Shown one piece after another: positions 45,792 to 53,245 of a DNA stretch of 64,000 nucleotides (the first letter of the stretch is position 1; every line of letters begins with the position of its first letter). Position numbers and translations under genes: made by a program. The stretch comes from Psychroflexus montanilacus. Its GTDB lineage: Bacteria; Bacteroidota; Bacteroidia; Flavobacteriales; Flavobacteriaceae. The stretch lies in the NCBI RefSeq assembly GCF_020164535.1, contig NZ_JAIQZC010000003.1:1-64000 (forward strand), written 5' to 3'. The notes beneath the pieces were generated by a model, which saw nothing but the letters and a program-made list of their open reading frames with translations, was not told where the DNA came from and did no database searches.

Positions 45792-48175
45792 AACTTCCAG
45801 GATTTCTTTTTTTGTAAATTTTCTCCATACCCATACCCATATCCATAGTTGTAGGCATTTATTCCGCTTTCATCCAATCCGTTGATAACTACTCCCATGT
45901 TTACAAGCTTTTTTTGGTCTTGAATGTCTCTGATATGTGGTAACAATCTTGTGTCTGTATAACCAGCTCTTGTGATGTATAAGGTTATATCCGCATATTT
46001 GGATATCAGAATTGTATCGGTCACCAGAATAGTTGGTGCTGTATCGATTATAACGTAATCATATTTTAGTTTTGCCTCTTCAAGTAGCTGCTTAAATTTA
46101 GAACTCATCAACATTTCAGCTGGATTTGGAGGAATATCACCTGAGAGGATAACATCCAGATCCAATTCATCAATAGCATTTTTGATGATCAACTCCTCAA
46201 AGGAAATACTATCATCGTATAAGTAATTGGAAACTCCAATATGATCTTTTCTTAAGTTGAGATAATTATGAATCTGTGGGTTTCTAAGGTCACATCCAAC
46301 TAATAAAACGTTCTTTTTGGCCGCTACAAGGGATGAGGCAAGATTGATAGCTACAAAGGTTTTACCTTCACCTTTAGTCGTTGAGGTCACAAAAACCACC
46401 TCAGAATTTGATGCTGAATCCTGGCTCTTCATGCTCATAAAATTGAGGTTGGTCCTCATGATCCTGAAAGATTCTGCAATCGATGATCTGTCATTAGGTA
46501 AAATTACCTTATTTTCTTTTTCTTGATGTTGAGGAACTTCTGCAACAATAGGCATATTAGGTAAAAAGGCTCGTATCTGGTCTTTGGTTTTAATTTTGGT
46601 ATCAAACAAGAAGAGTATGTAAAGCACTCCAAAAGGAACTACAAGGCCAATAACCATGCTGGAGAGAAGTATGATTTGAGATTTTGGACTCACGGGCGTT
46701 GGCTGGGTGTAAGCATAATCTACTACCTTTATAATTGGTGCTGTAATAGCGTAGGAAAGTGCGGCCTCTTCTCTTTTCTGAAGTAAAAACAAATAAAGCT
46801 TTTCCTTAACTGCTTGCTGGCGTTTTATGTTTCTTATTTCTTTTTCCTGCTCTGGTAGTTTTCCAATATTTGAATCAAATTCACGCTCTCTACGTTTTAC
46901 TTCTTTCAGAGAATATTCTAGACTGCTTATGTAATTATTGATGGTGTTGAGAATGTTTTTTCTCAGTTGACCAATCAACTTTTCGGCCTCTTTTACGGTT
47001 GGATTTTCAAGCGTAGATGATATAAGTAAGCGATCTCTTTCTAAGATTTTCTCATTGTAGGTTTGAGTAAAACTGTTGATGTTATCATTTGTAATTCCTA
47101 TGCGTGCTGGAAGCAAATCATATTCGTCCTGTCTTAAAAGCTCTTCTTTAAAGTTTTTGGTCAACGACAGTTGGTTGCTTATTTCGAATACTCGCAATTC
47201 TGCTTCAGAACTTTTACCAAACAAAGCGGTGGCGTTATTCTCAATTTCTACAATGTCATTTTCACTTTTAAAACTTACAAGTCCGCTTTCTACCGTATCC
47301 AGTTCACTTACCAGAAACTCCAGACGTTCTATGACAAATTCTTCAGTTCTCTTGGCTACCAATCGGTTATCATCAATTCCATCGGCATTAAATTGATCGA
47401 TAAGCGCATTCAGAATGGCTTCATTTTTAGCTTTGTTTTGACCTTTCATAGAAATGTCTAAAACTTCACTTCTGTCACCAAGAGGTTCAACGCTGACCTT
47501 ACTTGTAAGCGAGCTTACGGCCTGAGATAAAGAACGGAAATTGAAGTTAAACGTAGATCCCTTGAGCTGGGTTATATCTCCATTATAATCTGGATTAAAA
47601 TTAAGTACCAGTGGATAGCCTTCCACATCCATGGGTTCTCCTACAGTAAATTTCTTTGAAAAATTTGTTTCTGGATTTTTGATCTCAAATTCGTTCAAAG
47701 ATGAAAATTCAACCGTATAAAGTGGCGTCCCTGTATCATAGACAGAGTCATTTTCTATCCACGAGACTTTAAATGGCCTCTCATCTTCCCAAATTTCTGA
47801 ACTTTTAAAATTACCAGATTTGAAATAGCTGCTAGTCAACCCCAAGGTTTCAACCACCTTTGTTGAAATCCTTCTAGATTTTAAAACACTTCTTTCATTT
47901 TCTAAATTGACCTTACTCATATCTATGAGCGGGGAGCCACCCTGTAATCCAGATAAATCAAGCCCGCTTTGATCTTTAAGAACTTTTACCTGAGCATTGG
48001 TTTGATAAATATTTGTTGAATACCGTAAATAGATAAAGGCGAGAGACACTGATATGACAAGACAAATGATAAACCAGGGCCAGTATTTTAAGTACTGAAG
48101 TACAATTTTTTTGAGGTCTTCACTGCTGTCTTCCGGACTTGAAGCTGAATTAAGATGTGAGTTTTGGTTTTCCAT
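45782..48175 (-). CDS. wzc: Polysaccharide co-polymerase/tyrosine autokinase (Wzc-like)
   Basis: 797-aa inner-membrane protein with a Wzz chain-length domain (first helix ~30-50, periplasmic coiled coil to ~480, second helix ~495-520), a G-rich linker and a BY-kinase domain: Walker A TSTTKGEGKTFVA (~600), Walker A' VLLVGCDLRNP (~628) and DYVIIDTAPT (~708). The tail carries a tyrosine cluster YNYGYGYGYG for autophosphorylation. With Wza 9 bp upstream it exports capsule or exopolysaccharide. Confidence 0.93.
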   Translation of the reverse strand: MENQNSHLNSASSPEDSSEDLKKIVLQYLKYWPWFIICLVISVSLAFIYLRYSTNIYQTNAQVKVLKDQSGLDLSGLQGGSPLIDMSKVNLENERSVLKSRRISTKVVETLGLTSSYFKSGNFKSSEIWEDERPFKVSWIENDSVYDTGTPLYTVEFSSLNEFEIKNPETNFSKKFTVGEPMDVEGYPLVLNFNPDYNGDITQLKGSTFNFNFRSLSQAVSSLTSKVSVEPLGDRSEVLDISMKGQNKAKNEAILNALIDQFNADGIDDNRLVAKRTEEFVIERLEFLVSELDTVESGLVSFKSENDIVEIENNATALFGKSSEAELRVFEISNQLSLTKNFKEELLRQDEYDLLPARIGITNDNINSFTQTYNEKILERDRLLISSTLENPTVKEAEKLIGQLRKNILNTINNYISSLEYSLKEVKRREREFDSNIGKLPEQEKEIRNIKRQQAVKEKLYLFLLQKREEAALSYAITAPIIKVVDYAYTQPTPVSPKSQIILLSSMVIGLVVPFGVLYILFLFDTKIKTKDQIRAFLPNMPIVAEVPQHQEKENKVILPNDRSSIAESFRIMRTNLNFMSMKSQDSASNSEVVFVTSTTKGEGKTFVAINLASSLVAAKKNVLLVGCDLRNPQIHNYLNLRKDHIGVSNYLYDDSISFEELIIKNAIDELDLDVILSGDIPPNPAEMLMSSKFKQLLEEAKLKYDYVIIDTAPTILVTDTILISKYADITLYITRAGYTDTRLLPHIRDIQDQKKLVNMGVVINGLDESGINAYNYGYGYGYGENLQKKKSWKFWQ

Positions 48176-48184
48176 AAGAAGAGG

Positions 48185-48949
48185 TTATCGAGCAAGTAAT
48201 ACTATGGCAGAGAATATAATGGAAATAACTGAAATGACAGTACCAACATTTCCTACAAATCCAGCGGATTTAACACGTGGATTATTAGGTTCTACATAAA
48301 TAATATCGTTGGGCTTAATAAAATAAAATTCTGTATTTACCCAATCAGATTGTGTAAGATCAATTCGCTTGACCTCCCTTTTCTCTCCTTCTTGGCGAAA
48401 AATCATGACGTTTTCTCTTTTCCCATTTATGGTCAAATCTCCTGCCAATCCAAGGGCCTGTGGTAGGGTCATGTTTTCTTCGATGATCTCAAAAGTCCCG
48501 GGCTGTCTCACTTCGCCCTGTACTGTGAACTTGTAATTTATGATTCTAACATTCACTGTTGGATTTTTTATGTAAAGAGATAGTTTCTCTTCAAGCATGT
48601 CTTGTATTTCCTGAGTAGTTTTACCCCGGACGTGAATTTTTCCTAGCTGTGGAAAATTGATTTCTCCGTCACTGTTGACCAAATAGCCGGTTAATTTTAA
48701 AAGTTCTACCTGACGTGGCTGCATAGAAGTATTTTCACCTGTATTAAAGCTGAAAGGCAATACACTTTCTGGATTTAAGGCAGCTGTCGAGATATTTAAA
48801 ATATCATTGATTTGTATTTTAGGATGAGAATTAATCGATTCAATTGTAGAAAATTCTCTATCATCAATATCTTGATAATACACGATTTCTTTTCTTGTCG
48901 AACAGCTCATGATTACAAGTAGCAACAGAAATAGGAAGGATTGTTTCAT
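48185..48949 (-). CDS. wza: Outer-membrane polysaccharide export lipoprotein (Wza-like)
   Basis: 254 aa from the ATG at 48949, which gives a lipoprotein signal (MKQSFLFLLLLVIMSC). Poly_export domain (~40-130, IQINDILNISTAALNP) and a SLBB domain (VQGEVRQPGTFEIIEENMTLPQALGLAG, ~150-210). The C-terminal helix (~232-252) follows. It forms the outer-membrane pore partner of Wzc. The frame upstream to 49162 is AT-rich promoter sequence. A TAAATTTG box precedes it. Confidence 0.9.
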   Translation of the reverse strand: MKQSFLFLLLLVIMSCSTRKEIVYYQDIDDREFSTIESINSHPKIQINDILNISTAALNPESVLPFSFNTGENTSMQPRQVELLKLTGYLVNSDGEINFPQLGKIHVRGKTTQEIQDMLEEKLSLYIKNPTVNVRIINYKFTVQGEVRQPGTFEIIEENMTLPQALGLAGDLTINGKRENVMIFRQEGEKREVKRIDLTQSDWVNTEFYFIKPNDIIYVEPNNPRVKSAGFVGNVGTVISVISIIFSAIVLLAR

Positions 48950-48964
48950 TAAGATTTTGTTAAT

Positions 48965-48972
48965 CAAATTTA
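48965..48972 (-). promoter_or_regulatory. Candidate -7 box for wza-wzc-NlpC-comEC
   Basis: TAAATTTG on the - strand, 15 bases before the wza ATG. Confidence 0.5.
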
Positions 48973-49086
48973 ATACAAATAAGCGCAATTTTTTATTTAA
49001 AAGAAAGTCTTTTGGTCTTAAAACTAAATATATACGTAAATATGTTTTTAATAAAGCACAAAGTGGACAAGTGTCAAATTTATAAG

Positions 49087-49094
49087 TAAATTTG
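49087..49094 (+). promoter_or_regulatory. Candidate -7 box for the WbpM-like gene
   Basis: TAAATTTG, 29 bases before the ATG at 49124; divergent with the wza promoter. Confidence 0.5.
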
Positions 49095-49123
49095 CTTATC
49101 CATTTGAATCTTAACCAATTGAA

Positions 49124-51040
49124 ATGAACTTTATCCTTGTACTTAAGCGCTTCAGCTTGCAAATTTTAAAACGACTTGCCCGCAACTATGTGCCTAGATT
49201 CGTTATACTCTTAATTGATATATGTATTTCCATATTATCGGCCCAGTTTACTTTTTTTCTTATCTCCTCGGTAAGTGAAGGTAAACTTAAGTTCGTTCAC
49301 TTCAATTGGGAATTTGTCTCCTTAGTTACCATTCAGATTTTATTTTTTCTGATTTTTAAATCTTACGCAGGTATAGTGAGATATACGGGATTCAAAGATT
49401 CTATAAAACAGCTGCAAACTACAATTACAACGGTTGCCTCTCTTATAATTATCAACGAGATCATTTACAGTGTTTATCAAACCAAAATCCTTGTCAATGG
49501 TGGTGCGATAATTTATGGATTTATTGTTTTCTCCATGTTGTTTTTGTTTCGAGTGATCGTAAAAAGAGCTTATCAACTTATTTATGCAGATTCTACTTCA
49601 ACCAAAGCTTATTTGTTAGGAACTAGCCTCACAGATGTTGCTTTAGCAGAAAGCATTATTTCAGACTCAAGAACTAGTTTTGATATTGTGGGTTTTATAA
49701 GTGAAATTACTAAGTTGAAAAGAACAAGAATCCTTACTCTCCCAATCGTCACTTTAGAACAATTAAGCCATAAAAAAATACGAGGAGGAACTTCTGTAAT
49801 CGTCTCCAGTCAAAAGTTAAGAGAATTAGCAATTGCAGATTCTGATATATTGAATCAACTTCTGGAGTTGAATCTCAAAATCTATAAACTTCCAGATCTT
49901 CAGGATTGGAGCGGAGAATCCATTTCTTCTGAAATTAAAAAAGTTAATCTGGAAGATCTACTTCAAAGAACACCCATCAAACTTCAGCGCGAGAAGCTGA
50001 AGTCCATCTACAAAGACAAGGTCATACTAGTGACAGGAGCGGCTGGATCTATAGGTAGCGATATTGTGAGACAGCTCATTCGCTTTGAGCCCAAAAAAAT
50101 ATTGATGCTAGATCAGGCGGAAACCCCACTACACCATATGAGCTTAGAATTGGAATCCAATTATCCAAACCTTCATTTTGAAAAAATTATAGCCAACGTT
50201 AGAAATTACAAACGCCTGGAGGCCATATTTGATCATTTTCAGCCAGAAGTTGTTTTCCACGGAGCTGCCTATAAGCATGTGCCAATGATGGAAGCCAACC
50301 CGATTGAGGCTTTGGATGTCAACTTTATGGGAACAAGAAATCTGACAGATCTAGCTGTAAAGTTTAAGGTCTCCAGATTTGTTTTTGTTTCTACAGACAA
50401 AGCTGTAAACCCTACAAACATCATGGGGGCTTCCAAGCGGAGTGCCGAAATATATTTGCAGTCCATTGCAAGAGACAAATCGATTACTACGCGATTTATA
50501 ACTACACGATTTGGAAATGTGTTAGGTTCCAACGGATCTGTAATTCCTCATTTCAAAAAACAAATAGAAAATCTTGGTCCTGTGACCGTTACTCACCCAG
50601 AGATTACAAGGTATTTTATGACCATCGACGAGGCATGTCAACTTGTGCTGGAAGCAGGAGCTATGGGGAACGGTGGTGAAATTTATGTGTTTGACATGGG
50701 AAAACCAGTCAAAATAACAGATCTCGCTAAGCAGATGATTCGCTTGTCTGGATTTGTTCCTTTTGAAGATATCGATATTGTCTACACGGGCTTAAGACCA
50801 GGAGAAAAGTTATATGAAGAACTACTGGCAGATAAAGAAAATACCTTACCCACTCATCATCAAAAAATACTGATAGCTAAAGCAAGCTATGACTTTGATA
50901 GTGAAAAATTGATTTTACTCAATAACCTTCAAAATCAAATCTCAAATAATAACGTATTAAAATCAGTGGAAGTCCTTAAAAAGCTAGTGCCCGAATTTAT
51001 ACCTCTAACAGAATCCGAACGGCAAAAAAACGCAATTTAA
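49124..51040 (+). CDS. Membrane nucleotide-sugar 4,6-dehydratase (WbpM/CapD family)
   Basis: 638 aa. Four N-terminal membrane helices (~15-135), a CoA-binding-like domain (~140-270) and an extended SDR domain: VTGAAGSIGSDIVRQL (~303), ENPIEA-type block MEANPIEALDVNFMGT (~390), FVSTDKAVNPTNIMGASKR (~428; STDK with Lys) and GLRPGEKLYEE (~562). These enzymes make UDP-4-keto-6-deoxy-HexNAc for capsule or O-antigen. It is divergent from wza/wzc with no glycosyltransferase genes nearby. Confidence 0.92.
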   Translation: MNFILVLKRFSLQILKRLARNYVPRFVILLIDICISILSAQFTFFLISSVSEGKLKFVHFNWEFVSLVTIQILFFLIFKSYAGIVRYTGFKDSIKQLQTTITTVASLIIINEIIYSVYQTKILVNGGAIIYGFIVFSMLFLFRVIVKRAYQLIYADSTSTKAYLLGTSLTDVALAESIISDSRTSFDIVGFISEITKLKRTRILTLPIVTLEQLSHKKIRGGTSVIVSSQKLRELAIADSDILNQLLELNLKIYKLPDLQDWSGESISSEIKKVNLEDLLQRTPIKLQREKLKSIYKDKVILVTGAAGSIGSDIVRQLIRFEPKKILMLDQAETPLHHMSLELESNYPNLHFEKIIANVRNYKRLEAIFDHFQPEVVFHGAAYKHVPMMEANPIEALDVNFMGTRNLTDLAVKFKVSRFVFVSTDKAVNPTNIMGASKRSAEIYLQSIARDKSITTRFITTRFGNVLGSNGSVIPHFKKQIENLGPVTVTHPEITRYFMTIDEACQLVLEAGAMGNGGEIYVFDMGKPVKITDLAKQMIRLSGFVPFEDIDIVYTGLRPGEKLYEELLADKENTLPTHHQKILIAKASYDFDSEKLILLNNLQNQISNNNVLKSVEVLKKLVPEFIPLTESERQKNAI

Positions 51041-51041
51041 G

Positions 51042-51503
51042 TTATACCTCGAGTTGTTTACTCACCTGAGCATTTATCCAGGTTAAAAAGTCTTCATCTT
51101 CTTGAGAAAAAGCTTTTTTAGTGTGGGAATCAATATCAATTTGTCCAATATTTTCTCCATTTACGAATAATGGGATCACCACTTCAGACTTTACGTTTAT
51201 ACTACAAGCGATATAGTTATCCTGAGCCGAGACATCATCGACCACAAAGTTTTGGTTGGATTCTGCTACTTGACCGCAAATTCCTTTTCCAAAAGGGATA
51301 ATGGTATGGTCGGTAGGTTCGCCTGCAAAAGCCTTTAAAATGAGTTCACGTTTATCACCGTTTTTAAAATAGAAACCAACCCAGTCATACGTTTCAACTT
51401 TAGTTTGAAGCAGGTCACACACTTCGGTCAATCTATGGTTAAGGTCTAGATTCTCTTGCGTAAGAATCTTTTCAATTTCTGGCTTTAAATTCTCGAAACT
51501 CAT
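51042..51503 (-). CDS. GAF-domain protein, probable free-methionine (R)-sulfoxide reductase
   Basis: 153-aa single GAF domain. The fRMsr pattern is visible: VGFYF (~41), FGKGICGQVAESNQNFVVDDVS (~72-93, first Cys), NYIACSINVKSEVVIPLF (~95-112, second Cys) and IGQIDIDSHTKKAF (~118). These cysteines serve catalysis in fRMsr. Convergent with the WbpM gene (1-bp gap) and divergent from xrtF. Confidence 0.8.
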   Translation of the reverse strand: MSFENLKPEIEKILTQENLDLNHRLTEVCDLLQTKVETYDWVGFYFKNGDKRELILKAFAGEPTDHTIIPFGKGICGQVAESNQNFVVDDVSAQDNYIACSINVKSEVVIPLFVNGENIGQIDIDSHTKKAFSQEDEDFLTWINAQVSKQLEV

Positions 51504-51520
51504 AATATTACAATTTTGCG

Positions 51521-51528
51521 CAAAAGTA
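51521..51528 (-). promoter_or_regulatory. Candidate -7 box for the GAF-domain gene
   Basis: TACTTTTG on the - strand, 17 bases before the ATG at 51503. Confidence 0.55.
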
Positions 51529-51564
51529 TTTATTATAATAGCATTTCAGATAGGCCATTTTCTA

Positions 51565-51572
51565 TAAATTTG
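51565..51572 (+). promoter_or_regulatory. Possible -7 box for xrtF
   Basis: TAAATTTG, 66 bases before the TTG start; AT-rich context makes it uncertain. Confidence 0.35.
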
Positions 51573-51638
51573 TTAAATATTTTCAAATCAACCTGATGTG
51601 CAATTTGACGTCAGAAACTTGAAATTAGACCTATAAAG

Positions 51639-52190
51639 TTGGAAATTTTTAAAAAAAATAAAGCGGTAATCAAGTTCCTGGGGATTTTCTTTGGGACCTA
51701 TATCGTTTTTACGCTTGGTTACCAGTTTTACCTAGACAATGCAGATTCAGAGGTCTATTTTCCAGAACCCATCACTCATATCGTCGCTTTACAAACTGAA
51801 AGCCTGGTCAATTTCTTCGGTTATGAGACGAAAATGATTCCCAGTCATTTTGATCCGTCTATGCGATTGGGAATCGATGGCAAATACCTTGTAAGAGTGG
51901 TAGAAGGCTGCAATGCTGTAAGTGTAATTATATTATTTTTATCCTTTATTCTGGCTTTCAAAAAAGACTGGAAGACTACTCTGCTGTTCATATTTGCCGG
52001 AAGCGTTTTGATCTACGTTTTCAATGTGTTGCGCATAGCTCTCCTCACCATAGGGATTTATGAAATCCCCAAATACCAGGAACTTATGCACGGTACTTTA
52101 TTCCCGATTTTTATTTATGGATTTGTCTTTTTGCTTTGGATTTTTTGGATAAGAAATTATAAAACTAACCTAAACACAGTCGATGAGTAA
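51639..52190 (+). CDS. xrtF: Exosortase family protein XrtF, TTG start
   Basis: 183-aa membrane protein with about five helices. The exosortase catalytic residues are present: Cys in VVEGCNAVSVI (~88), Arg in FNVLRIALLT (~131) and His in ELMHGTLFP (~151). Exosortases cut and sort secreted proteins with a C-terminal tripartite tail, usually before polysaccharide attachment. No in-frame ATG precedes the catalytic region, so TTG at 51639 is the only reasonable start. It overlaps the next gene by 8 bp. Confidence 0.88.
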   Translation: MEIFKKNKAVIKFLGIFFGTYIVFTLGYQFYLDNADSEVYFPEPITHIVALQTESLVNFFGYETKMIPSHFDPSMRLGIDGKYLVRVVEGCNAVSVIILFLSFILAFKKDWKTTLLFIFAGSVLIYVFNVLRIALLTIGIYEIPKYQELMHGTLFPIFIYGFVFLLWIFWIRNYKTNLNTVDE

Positions 52191-52620
52191 GCTCCTTAGA
52201 TTTGGATTGATAGGCATTCTTATTCTTGGCTTAGCCCTGGTTCGTTTTTTTGAGCATGAGTTGTTTCCAGATGCCTTGCTAGAGTTCTATAGAACTGAGT
52301 TTAGTTATGCGGAAGCTCCACAATTCAATACATTTCACGTGTTATTCAATACTGCTACAAGGTACTTATTCAACACAGCTCTATCCTTAGCCATTATATG
52401 GTTAGCGTTTCAATCCAAAAGAACACTTTTGTTTTCAGCGTCTTTTTACGGGCTTGCCTTTGTGGTTTTGATGGCTACATTATGGTTCTTTATCAGCGAC
52501 ATGCAAAAAGAAAACTACCTTATTATTTTCTATATCCGCCGTTTTTTGATTCAGCCTATCTTTGTATTAATTTTATTACCAGCCTTTTACTATCAAAAGA
52601 AAAATGTCAGAGAGAAATAA
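52183..52620 (+). CDS. Exosortase F system-associated membrane protein
   Basis: 145 aa, about four helices, with FRYFFE-like RFFEHELFPDALLEFYR (~22-38), NTATRYLFNTALSLAIIWLAF (~56) and FYIRRFLIQPIFVLILLPAFYY (~112) as in the partner always found behind xrtF. It overlaps xrtF by 8 bp. Its role is unknown; it may hold or present the substrate. Confidence 0.85.
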   Translation: MSKLLRFGLIGILILGLALVRFFEHELFPDALLEFYRTEFSYAEAPQFNTFHVLFNTATRYLFNTALSLAIIWLAFQSKRTLLFSASFYGLAFVVLMATLWFFISDMQKENYLIIFYIRRFLIQPIFVLILLPAFYYQKKNVREK

Positions 52621-52625
52621 TTGCT

Positions 52626-52633
52626 TACTTTTG
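52626..52633 (+). promoter_or_regulatory. Candidate -7 box for the HYC_CC_PP gene
   Basis: TACTTTTG, only four bases before the proposed GTG start at 52638, which predicts a leaderless message. It is 6 bases after the previous stop. Confidence 0.5.
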
Positions 52634-52637
52634 TAGT

Positions 52638-53036
52638 GTGAAAACTTTAGTTTCCAAAATAGCATCCCTTTTCTTGGCACTTCTCGTGCTGTTTTCTACC
52701 CTGTCTTTCACGGTAGGAATTCACTATTGTGGAAACATCATGATGGATAAAGCGGTTTTAGCTCAAGCTGAGCCTTGCGAGATGCATCAAAACCATCCTT
52801 CAGAAGAAAAATCTGAGTGTTGCGATGATGAGGTTGAAATCATAGAAGGTCAAGATGAACTTCAGTTGTCTAAGGCTGAATTTGATCTCGATATCCCTTT
52901 GGAATTTGCGATATTCAGCTTGATACATTTCAATTTACTTGATTTTCCTTCTCAGGAAACTGCATCAACTGAAATTTACGACCCTCCCCAATACCATCGG
53001 GATTTTCAAATTTTACATCAAGTCTTCCTTATTTGA
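52638..53036 (+). CDS. HYC_CC_PP family secreted protein, GTG start
   Basis: 132 aa from GTG: VKTLVSKIASLFLALLVLFSTLSFTVG is a signal peptide, and the naming motifs follow: HYCGN (~30), SECCDDE (~62) and DPPQYHRD (~116). A further Cys lies in PCEMHQ. In Bacteroidota such proteins neighbour heavy-metal efflux genes; His, Cys and Met residues suggest metal binding. The frame is open back to 52398 but overlaps the exosortase partner. The CusA-like gene follows 209 bp downstream. Confidence 0.82.
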   Translation: MKTLVSKIASLFLALLVLFSTLSFTVGIHYCGNIMMDKAVLAQAEPCEMHQNHPSEEKSECCDDEVEIIEGQDELQLSKAEFDLDIPLEFAIFSLIHFNLLDFPSQETASTEIYDPPQYHRDFQILHQVFLI

Positions 53037-53103
53037 TTTATTAAAACTTTTCTGTCATCTCGTGTGGTTTCAATTCGTTTTTGGCAAAAAACAAATTGAA
53101 ATT

Positions 53104-53138
53104 GTATCGAGAGCTCACTGCGTAATGGTTCTCGATAC
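53104..53138. repeat. Hairpin between the HYC_CC_PP and cusA-like genes
   Basis: Perfect 9-bp inverted repeat GTATCGAGA / TCTCGATAC with a 17-nt loop. There is no T-run, so it is not a clean terminator. It may be a dispersed palindromic repeat or an attenuating structure. Confidence 0.6.
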
Positions 53139-53245
53139 ACTGTTTTTGAATTCCGCAAGGCTTCATTCAAAAAACCACTCGAACAGACAATAGCTGAAAC
53201 CACATTTAACATTTCAAAAAAAAGGTTTTTTAATATCAAATACTT

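Noticed and set aside
48950-49162. Upstream extension of the wza frame
   Set aside because: The lipoprotein signal starts at 48949 and the extension covers both divergent promoter boxes.
52398-52637. 80-codon upstream part of the HYC_CC_PP frame
   Set aside because: It overlaps the exosortase partner in another frame and lacks family sequence; the signal peptide begins at 52638.
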